From the NCBI GenBank assembly GCA_037974335.1, contig CM075760.1, forward strand, positions 64,380,360 to 64,444,359: DNA of 64,000 nucleotides. The letters are read 5' to 3'. Below, one piece after another: positions 22,131 through 33,095 of this stretch. This stretch comes from Prionace glauca (taxonomy: Eukaryota > Chordata > Chondrichthyes > Carcharhiniformes > Carcharhinidae). The stretch's first letter is position 1, and every line of letters starts with the position of its first letter. The notes under the pieces were generated by a model. It did not search any database and was not told where the DNA came from. It saw only the letters and a list, made by a program, of their open reading frames with translations. A program made the position numbers and the translations under genes.

Positions 22131-23212
22131 GGGCATGGGAAATTGTGATGGATACTGAGATGATAATGTCCATGAAACACTCGCTCCAAACTCCCATTGA
22201 GTTACATTCAGAGTCAGATTGCAGCTCGGAACAGAAAATTGGATTGTTTGCGATTACACTTAATAAAATCCCGTGTCAGCATTCGACAGTGAGATTGGTA
22301 TAATGAGCTAATAACTCAAATCAGTGCACAGTTAGTCATTTTGAGACGCTCATGCAATTTGCAGTGTGTGTTAGAGATCAGAGTGAGTTAGGGCTCGAAT
22401 TGTGCTGAATTATAACAAGCAACTACATTTTAAATATACACAGAACACAATATAGAGGCAGGATTCGGCTGGATTTCTAAACGGACTAAGGAAAAAAAAT
22501 GAGCACCGAGGAATGGAAAATCCAGCGAAAAAGAGACATGTGTCCAATTATAATGAAATATTATTTGATAATGTCTGGATGAGAAAATAGACAAATCTTT
22601 AAATCACTAAATTGTAAGGTTATACAATAATTAGCTGGTAATCGACATGTTCACTAGCCGGAAAGTAAATATGAACGCAAGTATTAAATTCACTATCCTT
22701 CGGCCAAATTTCCCTCTGAATGTTGCTGACAGAGATATTAATGTCATTGCTCTACTGATTGTTCCATTTCCATGGAAACAGGGAAATAAAATTTCCCCAA
22801 ACCTGCTGCACGGTCTTGTGATTAAAGTGATACATCACCGCCATCTGCTGGCGGACCACAGAGACTGCAGGCGCTAGTGCTTGTGAGTCTGCGAACCGGT
22901 TACTGAAATATGAATATTGAACGATATTGTCCGAGATTGGAGTTTGTAAAAGGATCTCGGCTGGCGTATTCGCCCTTTTTATAACCAGGCACCGCAGATA
23001 AACCGTGTTCTTCATTTCCCATTGGGAGATAATGTCTGGAGATTGAAGTTGGGATTATTTGAAACTTCAAATTGTACATTCGATGCAGTTATCAGACGTT
23101 AATCAAATTCAGAATCTTAGTGGGTAAACATTGCTGCCCTCTGCAATTCGCTTCTCGGACATTTTCACGGTTTAGTCTTAAAAAAGGCACAAAGAATCAG
23201 ACATTTACAGGG

Positions 23213-23570
23213 ATGGACACACACACACACACACACAATCACACACGCAGATCTTGGGGGTCATGCATATACGGTACACACAGAATCTGAAGCACTCAAA
23301 GATAGAGGGGCACACACAGATACAGGAGTACACACACACACATAACAGGTATTGGGCCCTACAGAGATACGGGAGGGGGGGTGGCATACATAGATTCAGG
23401 GACACATATAGGTGCAGGGGCACATATGGATGCAGATACATCAAGATTCAGGCGCAGACATATAGAGATACTGGTAACTCCAAAGATACAAGGGTGAACA
23501 CAGAATCAGGGGCATACGACCAGTGAAACTGGGGCATACGTAGATACAAGGGCACATACAGAATCAGAGG
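23213..23570 (+). repeat. CA microsatellite and expanded minisatellite, copy B
   Basis: A (CA)n run is followed by many degenerate units around 'ggcacatacagattcag' (about 15-20 bases each). Copy A has about 160 bases of this, copy B about 360. Confidence 0.85.
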
Positions 23571-23639
23571 CATATACAATCTCTCAGCTTGTGCACTGCC
23601 AAACTCTCTCTCGTAGTTCCAGACTTTTCAATGAGTTCA

Positions 23640-24116
23640 CTTCTCATTATTCCAAACCTCAGGGAGAACAGCGTCATCGCATTAAATCCCCTCTCCAAGG
23701 ACAACTGTGCCAATGAAACTTGGTCACACAGACAGCGAGAGCTTAGAGGGAAATAAGAGCAAACCAGGGAAATGAGATATAGACACAGAGAGACTGAGTG
23801 AAAAAGACCGAGGTCGATACAGAGAAGCAAGGAGAGACAGAAATAGACAGAAAACGGAGTAGCAATCCATATCACATGAAAGAATAACAATATACATGCA
23901 ACCAGGGGCCGGAATCCACATGCACCGTGTCCTCTGGAATCGTTGATTTGGGATGAAGCGAACGTCCACGAGCACATTCAACTTTTGAAAGCACCTTGAA
24001 TGAGTTGTGTTATTGGATTCCCCGCATTATCAGGTTCTCAAACCAAACCGGGGGTGAACTCATCCTGCCGTCTGCACGGTAAAGAAATGAACAAGACTTG
24101 ACCATGAATAACAATG
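23640..24116. other. Spacer without recognisable features
   Basis: Unique sequence after the end of duplication copy B, with a purine-rich stretch near 23740-23870 ('agacagagag'-like). No gene was seen. Confidence 0.4.
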
Positions 24117-24188
24117 GGGCTCATCCGGGATTTGAACTCGGGGCCTCTCACATCCGAAGTGAGAATCATTCCCCTAGACTAACGAGCT
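24117..24188 (-). tRNA. tRNA-Pro (CGG), possibly decayed
   Basis: Minus strand: the D region GTTAGTCTAGGGGAATGATT, anticodon stem-loop CTCAC-TTCGGAT-GTGAG giving CGG, and B box GAGTTCAAATCCC follow tRNA-Pro. The first base is A instead of G, so the first acceptor pair is lost. The T stem (CCGAG against CCCGG) also has a mismatch, and no T-run terminator follows. Borderline between a weak gene and a pseudogene. Confidence 0.7.
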
Positions 24189-24653
24189 ACTGGTGCAAGT
24201 ATAGGACAAATGCAGGTACTTATATTGTCATCTTAATCTGATCAGAAGGCTGCAGTGAAATTTGGAAGCGCTGGAAAAAAATACTGAGGAAACCAGGCAG
24301 CAAGTGTGCACAGGGAAAAGATTCACTTCTTACACCTCCATAACCTTTCATGTAAATGGTTAAAGGTTGGAAAGGTAGGAAGTTTTAAACACGTGAAATC
24401 CAGGAGCGAGGCATCATAACAACAGGAAGGAGTCTGATAGCGAGCAATTCAGGAGAGACAAAGGCGAGTCCTGTGGGCCTGAGCGTGAGGAAAGCAGCAT
24501 ATCACACAATGTTTATACCATAGAATGGGACTATTCACAAGATCATTGAAGCAGTCCCGTGTGCTGTGGGTAATACGGAACCGGTGGGTGAACTGTATTG
24601 TGATTACACAGGAGCCGCAGTGATGAGGCAATTTGCATTTGCAAATTAAAGCA

Positions 24654-24726
24654 AGGTTCACGCTGCGAGTCGAACTCGGATCGCTGGATTCAAAGTCCAG
24701 AGTGCTCACCATTACACCACGGAACC
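24654..24726 (-). pseudogene. tRNA-Gln (TTG), probably a pseudogene
   Basis: Minus strand: GGTTCCG, TGGTGTAATGGTGAGCAC, and anticodon stem-loop CTGGA-CTTTGAA-TCCAG give TTG and follow tRNA-Gln. The T stem no longer pairs well (CCGAG against CGCAG), and the acceptor stem has two mismatches near its base. Its upstream flank matches that of the good tRNA-Gln(CTG) at 7302, in inverted orientation. Confidence 0.75.
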
Positions 24727-25000
24727 CAAATAGATGACAGGGAGATGAAATTCGTCGATCAATATTTGTACCACGTCAACAGCAGGGAGAAATTACAGTC
24801 CCGTTGCACAAATCATATTTGTAAATCCATTGCTGGTTCCTCTTGTAAAAATAACTAGGCTACTTCCACGGCATTAAATTTCTTGTAAGTGGCCACATTC
24901 AAATCGTAATGTTTGTATCGAATTGACATAAATCTTACTGCAGTAAATCTGCTGAACAACATCAGCTTGTCAGAGCTCTGCTTTCATCACAGTCCTTGTA
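24727..25000 (-). repeat. 5' flank of tRNA-Gln copy, inverted partner of 7020-7301
   Basis: Reverse-complement homology to the upstream flank of the Gln gene at 7302. The tail end ('ctgctgaacaacat.agctt.tcag') is also shared with the flank after tRNA-Glu at 3780 and 21550. Confidence 0.72.
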
Positions 25001-25329
25001 AGAATTGCCAGAATTTTCCCTTTTTGTTTCCGATTCCAGCATCCGCAGTAATTTGCTTTTATTACTGAGTATAATTGATTGGGATCATTCGAAGGAAGGT
25101 GAGAATGATGAAGTAATAAATGGGTAGAAACCATTGCTCCCTTAGATATTTATGAGACGAATACTTCTAAATGTTGATGTTGGGGATAAATTGTACAATC
25201 AGATTGAAAGTAACGGTTATCTTCCTGAATTCAGTGACATGGGCTCTCAGTCTAACCGTCGGAACCTGCAGCGACACGGTCTAGTTGAACATTGAAAACA
25301 GGCAAATTTGCTCTAACGTGTTTCAAGAT

Positions 25330-25402
25330 GTTTCTGTAGTGTAGTGGTTATCACATTCACCTCACATGCGAAAAGTTCGCAGCCCGAAAGCGGGCAGAAA
25401 CA
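25330..25402 (+). pseudogene. tRNA-Val (CAC) pseudogene
   Basis: The acceptor GTTTCTG pairs with CAGAAAC, and the A box TGTAGTGGTTATCAC and anticodon CAC are present. The B box, which should be GGTTCGAAACC, reads GCAGCCCGAAAGC, and the anticodon stem has one mismatch. Loss of the B box should block Pol III transcription. Confidence 0.7.
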
Positions 25403-26164
25403 TTGATTAAACTTTCTCATGTCGGGTAAGGGAGAATTCCTTGATTTCATTTTGTTGTTCAACATTACCTGAACCTTGATGTTAAAGACATGTTACCATC
25501 GCGCTGACATCACCCTCAAATGTGTTCTGTGAAATGGGAAACGCTTTTTTGACGCACTGACAGAAAAGTTCGCTTTTGAAGCCGAGAACATATTCCCATC
25601 TGGTTCATTCTACAACAAAATTTAATGGGTTTCTAGGTGCAGACTAATGTGGTTAATCACCATCTGAAATATCTGATAGTAGTGTGTGATCTAACAGACA
25701 GTTACAAGTGATACTGTAAGTGAACTAGAGGAAATGGCACACATTTCACAGAAGAATCTTTGTTTTAAAATCGTTTTTCATCACTAAGAAACAGGAAAAG
25801 CCCCTCAGACAGATGGGGAAGTGGAGACTCAGTGCGGATCTACTCGACTTTCCTGTAAAGGGCCGGAATTTATGCGCCTGGATGTTTCACGCCCATAATA
25901 AGAAAGGCTCAAGGGTCACTAACAGATAATTCTTGACTTATCTCTATTTAAATGTATTTGACTTTGTTTAAAAGCTGATGATAGTCAATCTCAAAATTGT
26001 GATCTGTATTACGGCGATTCGATTGGTTCTGTTGGTCAGTTATATTTTCAATTCAGTGATGTTCAATTTCAGAGATATTAAATTCATAATGAAGACATAT
26101 GTGTTAAATAATACATTGATACTAAATATTGAAACGAATAGTGAATAATATTGTACGATGAGCT

Positions 26165-26285
26165 TTGATAAAGCGTCATCTGGACTCGAAACGTCCGCCC
26201 TTTTCACTCCTTACAGGTGCTGTCAGACATTGGGAGATTTTGGACCATTTCCTCTTTTCCCATCCGCAGTAATTTGCTTTTATTA
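26165..26285 (+). repeat. Dispersed repeat fragment ('gactcgaaacgt' family)
   Basis: The landmark order 'tctggactcgaaacgtc', 'cacaggtgctgtcagac.t', 'ccatccgcagtaatttgctttt' recurs in part at 3238, 21012, 25010, 32978 and inverted at 47405. Class undetermined. Confidence 0.55.
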
Positions 26286-26394
26286 TAGAGGATATTTGGT
26301 TGAGATTATTTGAAGAAAGATGAAAATGATGCATTAACGAATGGACAGGAATCATTGCTCTCTTAGATATTTGGGGGACCGAAGTTACCAGCCT

Positions 26395-26467
26395 ACCAAA
26401 ATAGCTCAGTTGGGAGAGCGTTAGACTGAAGAGCTGAAGGCTCCTGGTTCAATCGTGGGTTTCGGTA
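26395..26467 (+). pseudogene. tRNA-Phe pseudogene
   Basis: It matches the tRNA-Phe at 13321 from the D arm to the anticodon GAA. It carries changes that break the acceptor stem (ACCAAAA against TTTCGGT), the 3' anticodon stem (GCTGA) and the T arm (B box GGTTCAATCGT). The 60-70 bases upstream ('gatgcattaacgaat', 'cttagatatttggg') are shared with the flank of the good copy, so this is a DNA-level duplicate, not a retrocopy. Confidence 0.82.
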
Positions 26468-26652
26468 GGATCCCCTTGCTGGTTTTCTGTGCTATCTACT
26501 AATTAGCACCGCATTTGGTTTCCTCCTGTCTTCAAACATCAATTCATGCATAATGGGCAAAGAGATCTAAGGTAAGGCATTGAATTGCATCTGGGTTTGG
26601 TCTATCAAAATCCGCGCTAGCAGGGCGCACCTGTCTCGCAGATTTGATCTAT

Positions 26653-26684
26653 CGCTTCATCTTAGCCAAAAGGTGGAGATAGCT
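26653..26684 (-). pseudogene. U2 snRNA 5'-end-like fragment
   Basis: The minus strand contains CCTTTTGGCTAAGAT followed by one mismatch and AAG. This is the most conserved part near the 5' end of U2 snRNA, and the preceding GCT-TCTC..CC also fits with one inserted base. Downstream likeness fades within about 20 bases. It is probably a truncated U2-derived copy; chance similarity is not excluded. Confidence 0.4.
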
Positions 26685-26959
26685 TTGAAATTTTGCATTA
26701 GGAAAAACAGAGTATTAAACTTATTGGCTTCCCACGTCCTTTATCCTCGTTTAGGCAAACCACGATCGCAGACGTTAGCATAACTCAAGTGCCATGTACT
26801 AGCCTTATCTTCTGCTTGATTATCGTTTCACCCATATGGTTCCTTTCTCAAAAGAACACAATTCGATATTAAGTTCAAATGGTACCTAGAGTTTACAATA
26901 TTAGTCACCATAATTAACAGAGTAAATAATTGCATTAATCACAGTTCCGGAAGAAAAAC

Positions 26960-27410
26960 TAAACAATTTTTAATACAAAGCTACGAGGAATAGGCTGAAT
27001 TTGAGGAAAGGGAAGGTAAGCTATCTATGTATCCATTAGAGTTCAGGAAAATGAGGCGAATTTACAGAAAATTTTAGTGTCCTGAGAATAATTGACAATT
27101 TTAACGTGGAAAGGACGTGCCCTCTTGTCAGAGAATCCAGGACTTCCGGTCACTGATTTAAATGAAAGGGCCGCAAATTTAAGGCAGCGGGTCGTGAGTT
27201 CCGAATTATTTTCCTCAGAGGTACAGATACTTTGAATATTTTTAAGGAGGAGCTTGAAAGGTTGTTGGTTATCACATTTTGATTTATTATCGGGGTAGGC
27301 AGGAATGTGTTGTGCATGTTACAATTTGATTCGCCAGGACATTATTGAATTGAGCAGCAGCCTCAAGGGGCCTACTTCTGTTCGCAATTCGGTATGTTTG
27401 CCAGTGTGGA
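26960..27410 (+). mobile_element. Old CR1-like LINE 3' fragment
   Basis: On the plus strand the broken frames retain CR1 C-terminal order: 'LNLRKGK.SYLCIH.EFRKMR', then a 'gacttccgg...gaaagggccgcaaatttaaggca' block and a 'cctcaaggggcctacttctgttc' 3' end. It has many stops and indels and is far more decayed than the fragment at 8034. Confidence 0.6.
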
Positions 27411-27719
27411 CAATGTATGCATGATTAAGTAATTTGCTTTGATAGAAATAAAGAAACTGGTTCATTGAGTGTGAGGAAAATGTGACACTGACCTCAGAGC
27501 TGCGCTATGCCAGTGTCATATTGCAAATGATTCCCCGGAGAAAAGGTTGTCTAATGGCAAATATTTCACAAACAAACTGAAATGACTCAATTAACGAAGC
27601 ATTTGAAATAATAGATTACCACACACTAGCCCTGGATGGTCAATAATCCATTTGTGAACGCCTGAGTGAAAATAGAGACAAGCAGAGTGTAATTGAATAA
27701 CTGAACCTGATCGGCTGGA

Positions 27720-27960
27720 TATTCTCTTTCTATTCTGGTTCTATTGTATTTAATGACATCTTCACGGAATCATTACCGCACAGAAGGTAGCTATTCAGCC
27801 CATTGCGTTGGCAGATCTTCTTCAAACATGCATAATTTCTTGCTTTATTCTGTTCCTTTCTTAAATGTTATTCAAATAATCAATGAATGAGTCGAATGAA
27901 TCTGCCTTCATCACACTTCAAGACGTTCCAGGCTCGACCCAACTGTTACGATATTATTTC
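27720..27960 (-). repeat. Dispersed repeat fragment, class undetermined
   Basis: It resembles a common shark repeat with 'gcacagaaggtagctattcagcccatt' followed by a 'tctgccttcatcac...' segment. It is diverged and short. Confidence 0.4.
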
Positions 27961-27989
27961 AATTACGGCAACATGCTTAAAAGAGGGAC

Positions 27990-29640
27990 AGGAATGGTTG
28001 CTTTACATTTCAGGATATCGTAGTTTTTGAAGGAAGAGAAGTGGAAAGAAAAGTGGTGGGGAAGTTGCGTTGCTGATTAGGGAACACACCATAGCAGTGT
28101 TGAGTGTGGACACATTGGCCATATCTTGTAGTGAAGCATTATGGGTGGAGCTCAGGAAATGGAAGGGTCAAAGGACAAGGATGTGAGTGTACTATAGTCA
28201 TTGCAACAGCCCACAGGAGAAAGAGGAACAGTTGTGTAGTCAGATATATAACAATGTTTGGGGGGGGGGAAGGTAGTTGTCTGCTGGTGAGTGAGTTCAA
28301 CTTCCCCCACATTGACTAGGACTCCCTTATAGCCAGTGGCACTAATGGAGAGAAATTTGTCAGAACAGTCCAGAAGACAGCATGTTGATAGTCCAACCAG
28401 GGAGCGGCCATAAATAGACTTGGTATTGGGGAATGAGCAGGGCCAGAGGGTGGACTTTTCAGTGGGAGGGAATTTTGGACGCAGTGGACATAATTGAGTA
28501 AGACTTCGGACAGTCATGGATCAGGACAAGAGTGGCCCGCTGATGAGGTTGCTTGATTGGGCGAGGGCCAATTCCATCCAAATTATAGTTACTGGGGAAT
28601 GTTGAATGACAGCGCCTACTTCAGGTCAAATTCATGTCTGCATTTCGGAGGCTTTTAAAGGATAGTTGATTGAAGTACAGAAGAGGAAGGCCTGCCCACA
28701 AAAAGGAAGGATAGAATTCGCAAGATTCGGGCAACATGTATGACCAGGGAAATTGTAAGGTTTGTCAGCAGAAATAAAGAAGCATACAGTAGATCTAGGC
28801 ATTTAAAAACTGGCCCTTGAGGAGTATAGTGAACGTAGGAAGGAAATTAAACGCAGAATCGGGACGGCAAAAAATGGGCCAAGAAATGTATTTAGCAAAC
28901 AGGAACAAATGGAATCCCAAAGCTTTTTATACACGTAAGAAGAACAAGAGGATAGCAAGAAAAAAAAAAGTAGATTGACGGGGTGATAATAATATCCAGT
29001 GGTTTTATTGATAGACTATTAATTCAGGAACTCAGCCAATGTATGGGGGACACAATTTGAGTTCGCCCCATGACAAATGGCGGAATTTGAATTCATAAAC
29101 AAAAATTCTGGAATTGAGAAATTTTCTGATGAACATGAAGACATTGTCGATTGTCGGGAAAGCACATCCGGTTCATGAATATACTTTAGTGAAGGAAGAC
29201 CGTCTTATTTTGGTCTTGCCTGCATGTGACACCGGATCCACAGAAACGTGATTGACACTCCGATGCCTTCTATCAAGGACGATTAGGGTAGACAATACAT
29301 GCTGGCCAGCCAGCGAAGCCCATGTCCCAGGAACTGAATGAAAAAAAAAATCATGGGTAGAGGTGGCAAGCTGTGTCTGTTGTCACATGAATTGGGTGAG
29401 ATCCTTCATAAGTACTTTGCGTGGGTATTCAACAATGAGAAGGACATGATAGATGTTGTGGTCAGAGAGAGATGTGTGAATACTCTCGGGAATGCCAATG
29501 TATCGAAGGACGATATGGTGATTATCCTAAATTGTATTAAGTTAGACAAGTCCCGTGGGTCGGATGGGATCTTTTGCAGTTTTATTATTCATAAGTCGGC
29601 TCGCATGAGCACTATATTGAAGTTTCTCTGAAAATCCCTT
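27990..29640 (+). mobile_element. Old CR1-like LINE, endonuclease to early RT region
   Basis: Broken plus-strand frames align in order with the intact CR1 ORF2 at 42617-39732. They include VALLIRE.TIAV and LWVEL (endonuclease), a 'FPHID'-like piece, NPKAF.Y and LNCIKLDKSRGSDGI (matching NSIKVDKSPGPDGM before the RT). Numerous stops and frameshifts are present. A short open frame at 29338-29631 is part of this relic. Confidence 0.75.
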
Positions 29641-29737
29641 AGTCACCATATTCCAGTGACTAGAGTTTGAGTTCATTGATGAAGAACGTCGGATCATCAG
29701 TAAACCTAACCAACAAGCCTTTCAGACTGTGAGAAGA

Positions 29738-29810
29738 TACCGGGTCACCCGGAGGAAACCCCCACAGATATGGAGAGAACATGCAACTCCACCATGGCAT
29801 GCAACGTTGC
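29738..29810 (-). mobile_element. SINE fragment
   Basis: Contains the 'ccggaggaaacc.cca.agat.tggagagaacatgcaactcca' part of the common SINE in minus orientation. Head and tail are missing. Confidence 0.5.
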
Positions 29811-30267
29811 AATGACGTTCAGAAAACGTCGTTTTATACATACCTCTGGATGGACACGAACACGAAAAAATATTGACAATAATTATTGAAATAGACCATT
29901 TTCTTGCCTTTGTATCGAGCTCAATGTGTTGAATAAATGCAACTAACATTGATGATGATGCAATTGTATCAATTTGTTTAATGAGTGTAAACATCAAAAG
30001 TGATGGTGTAACCGAATAGAATTGTTCAATTAGAGCATTTAACTACAAGGTGACATAATCCAAGTCTGTCTCTGGCGGATTGGCAGCACATATGAAAAGG
30101 GGTACATTGAATTTTGCTTCAGAATTCTCAAACGGACGTCTGAACTGCTCACACAAAATGCATACTCCATCAAGAGGTCCTGCATATGCTGTTTTCTACA
30201 CCACTTGCAGTCATCGCTGTTCCAGGTAAAGTGTTGACAATGTTTTGTTTTTGTTATCTCATTGGGG

Positions 30268-31024
30268 CGGCACGATAGCACAGTGGTTAGCACTGCTGCT
30301 TCACAGCTCCAGGGTCCTGGGTTCGATTCTCGGCTCGGGTCACTGTCTGTGTGGAGTTTGCACATTCTCCTCGTGTCTGCGTGGGTTTTCTCCGTGTGCT
30401 CCGGTTTCCTCCCACAGTCCAAAGATGTGCGGGTTAGGTTCATTGGCTATGCTAAAATTGCCCCTTAGTGTCCTGGGTTGTGTAGGTTAGAGGGATTAGC
30501 AGATAAAATTAGCAGATAATCGAGGGGAGATCTCATTGAGACGTATAAGATGATGAATGGGATGGATAGGATAGAGGTGGAGAGACTGTTCCCGCTCAAA
30601 AAAGACAGTAGGACGAGGGGGCACAGCCTCAAGATAAAGGGGGGGGGGGCGGTTTAGAACAGAGTTGAGGAGGAACTTCTTCACTCAAAGGGTGGTGAAT
30701 CTCTAGAATTCTCTGCCCGTTGAAGTGGTGGAGGCTGCCTCGCTAAATATTTTTAAGAAACGGGTTGATGGGTTTTTGATAAGAGAAGGGATTAAGGGTT
30801 ATGGGGAGAGGGCGGGAAGGTGGAGCTGAGTCACGACAGATCAGCCATGATCTTATTGAATGGCGGGGCAGGCTCGAGGGGCCAGATGGCCTACTCCTGC
30901 TCCTATTTCTTATGTTCTTATGTTCTTAAATGTGTAGGGATATGGGGATAGGGTCTGGGTGGGATTGTGTTCGGTGCAGACTCGATGGGCCAAAGGGCCT
31001 GTTTCTGCACTGTAGGGTTCTATG
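30268..31024 (+). mobile_element. tRNA-derived SINE, split by a CR1 fragment
   Basis: The SINE head (GGCGGCACGATAGCACAGTG, B box GGGTTCGATTC) starts at 30268 and runs to about 30521. After a 407-base CR1 insertion it resumes at 30929 ('tgtagggatatggggatagg...') and ends with 'ctgcactgtagggttctatg'. Both halves are in register with the uninterrupted copy at 32321. A 12-base direct repeat (attagcagataa) precedes the left junction. Confidence 0.9.
30522..30928 (+). mobile_element. CR1-clade LINE 3' fragment inserted in SINE
   Basis: It begins at 'gaggggagatctcattgaga' (RGDLIETYKMMNGMDRIEVERL region of ORF2) and ends in TTATGTTCTTATGTTCTTA, the CR1 3' end. It is very similar to the same part of the copy at 8034 and belongs to the same subfamily. 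The 5' truncation is typical of LINE retrotransposition. A run of ten G's breaks the frame near 30645. Confidence 0.92.
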
Positions 31025-32320
31025 CTAGGGTTCTGTTGAAAACTAAGCATAAAGTAGAAGAGTCACTTAATGCAGAAAGATTGGAGTCCTACTTTCGTCT
31101 GTGAAAGAATTGGTAGAACCCGCCTAGAAAATTATCATAATTTCTGAACATTCATCCTCGGAAGCATATATGGTGCTGGAAGACACGTATTGGGTAGAAG
31201 CCAGTGGCTACCAGAGCTTAAATGATTAAATTCTGACGAATTTAATTCTTTAAATGTGATTTCTAAATTATTGAAGAGATCACCCAACGTAGTCATCAAG
31301 ACCACTTCTGCAAAATTATTCAAAGGATCAGTTATGGTAGAGAGGAGCTGAGGATATTAGAAAGGTTAAAACAAAAACCTTCTAAAATTTTGACAGAACA
31401 GGAATAAATTCCTATTGAAAGGAATTGTCATGGATTTATGTAAATTATAAATATAAACTTGAATCTAGGTTGATTTTGTGAAATGAAATTGTGATATGCA
31501 TAGTAATGAGGTTTTGATTGAAGGACAGGAAATAATAGTTACCAGAGAGGCGAATAAACAGCTTTCATTGGTTCAAGATATTCAGCAGACTTTAGCGTGC
31601 TTGTGGGGGAGAAACATTTTATTTCGATTCTGACTGCAGGATGTGATAACATCCTTGCTGATAGGCGGTGGATCAGGAAAGGTCAGTTGTATTTAAAACA
31701 AAATGATTATATGTCCTTGAATGCATGTAAACTACAAAACACTCAGATAATTATTTAATTAATCTCATTCCCTCCTCACCTCAATGCATTTCGGCTCAAC
31801 TCTTCTTTGGTTACCCTAATTTCCGTTCTCGATTCCTTATGTAGGAGTCTTTAGCCCATTCGACTGATATTTTCACGTGCCATCATTTTTCCTCCCACAA
31901 CTTGGAACCCAGCCGCTGGCCTCCTACTTGCTGCTGATCCTTTCAATGAAAATTGTCGTCGCGGCACTGGCCGGCTCAATTTTCCTGTTCGCCTCACCCA
32001 CACTATTTTTTTTCCTTCTCGATTTCCTGCACTTGTTCACTCAAATTCAAATTGACCCTTGTGGTCGCAGCTGCTGACAAGGCTGGCAGCGTTGTCCTCC
32101 GATCTTCTGGCCTTTAAATGTTATCGGCTCAACGCCCATGATCCAGTGAAACTCAGTGCAAGCTTCCCTTCGTGCCTATTACAGACATTCCCTTTATCCC
32201 GCTCTAATTTTCAAAGGATGGTTACCTCCACAACAACTTGATCCAGTTTTCTATGATGCCTAACATCCGGAAGGTTTCCCACTGCAACTTAATCTGCAAG
32301 ACATTTTCTCTGACGAGCTT
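31025..32320. other. Spacer with no gene recognised
   Basis: AT-rich up to 31860. The stretch 31880-32320 resembles a dispersed repeat, but its family is not clear to me. Short open frames here show no domain. Confidence 0.35.
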
Positions 32321-32642
32321 GGGGCGGCATGGTGACACAATGGTTAACAATGCTGCTCCACAGCTCCTGGGTTCGATTCTTGGATCGGTTCACTGTCAGT
32401 GTGGAGTTTGCATGTTCTCCTCGTGCCTGCGTGTGTTTCCTCCCACAATCCAATGGTTTGCTGGTTGGGTTGATTGGCCACTCTCAGAAATTGCCCCTTA
32501 GTGTCCAGGGTAGCGGAAGTTAGACGGATTAGTGGGTATGGTATGTAGGGATATGGGCGTAGGGCCGGGTCGGCTTGTGTTCGGTGCAGTCTCGATGGGC
32601 CGAAGGGCCTCTTTCTGCACTGTAGGGTTCTATGATCTATGA
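32321..32642 (+). mobile_element. tRNA-derived SINE, near full length
   Basis: Head GGGGCGGCATGGTGACACAA with A-box- and B-box-like parts (GGGTTCGATTC), then the body 'gtgtggagtttgcatgttctcc' and 'ttgattggcca', a 'cagtctcgatgggccgaagggcc' segment, and the tail 'tgcactgtagggttctatgat'. This is the best single uninterrupted copy for defining the family in this window. Confidence 0.9.
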
Positions 32643-32649
32643 GCTTGTT

Positions 32650-33095
32650 CTCATGGTCACATATGCAGCCTGGGCATGCTGCAATGATCTAGTGAAGCCT
32701 ACTGCAAGGAGGAAGAACAGCACTGCAACATTCATTTACTCTTACTACATGCCTTAGGAATCGGCATTGAGTTTAACAATTTTAAGCTGTCACTTTTCTA
32801 CTCCATATGAATCATTTTTTTTTCAATGTCCCATACGTTTGTTGTCTCTGTAAAACAACCCTTAATTTCTCCATTTTGCTGCCACAGGCTACCTGCCTTT
32901 TATTTTCAATGTTCCTTCAAAGTGTAGCAAATTCTCCCATCAAAAGTTTAATATCCAGCTCATTCGCCCTCTCATTCACTCTGAGGAAGAGTCAAATGGA
33001 TTGAAAATATTTAACCCATTTTCTAACCCTTCAGAGATTATCAGACCTATTGTGTTTTTCCAGAATTCTCTGCACTGTTTCAGATTCCATCAACC
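32650..33095 (+). repeat. Dispersed repeat, class undetermined
   Basis: It resembles a shark repeat with 'ctgcaaggaggaagaacagcac' and 'ttgagtttaacaattttaa', then a final 'tctgaggaagagtca...' to 'gtttcagattcc' part like that at 26165. It sits directly before the acceptor of GPCR copy 2. Confidence 0.45.

Larger units (their letters stand above)
17778..23639 (+). repeat. Segmental duplication, copy B (tRNA-bearing block)
   Basis: This is the second copy of 1-5617, shifted by 17777 bases at its start and 18022 at its end. It carries the same tRNA-Thr, a differently broken tRNA-Lys, and tRNA-Glu with one T-stem change. Its insertion point directly follows GPCR copy 1. The left boundary may lie further left in the source copy, since position 1 of the window is already inside the homology. 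Confidence 0.93.

Noticed and set aside
23564-23977. 137-codon minus-strand frame with Leu/Ser-rich hydrophobic stretches
   Set aside because: It starts in the shared duplication end and runs into purine-rich spacer; composition explains the hydrophobic translation.
28152-28517. 121-codon minus-strand frame
   Set aside because: It lies antisense to the old plus-strand CR1 relic and shows no domain.
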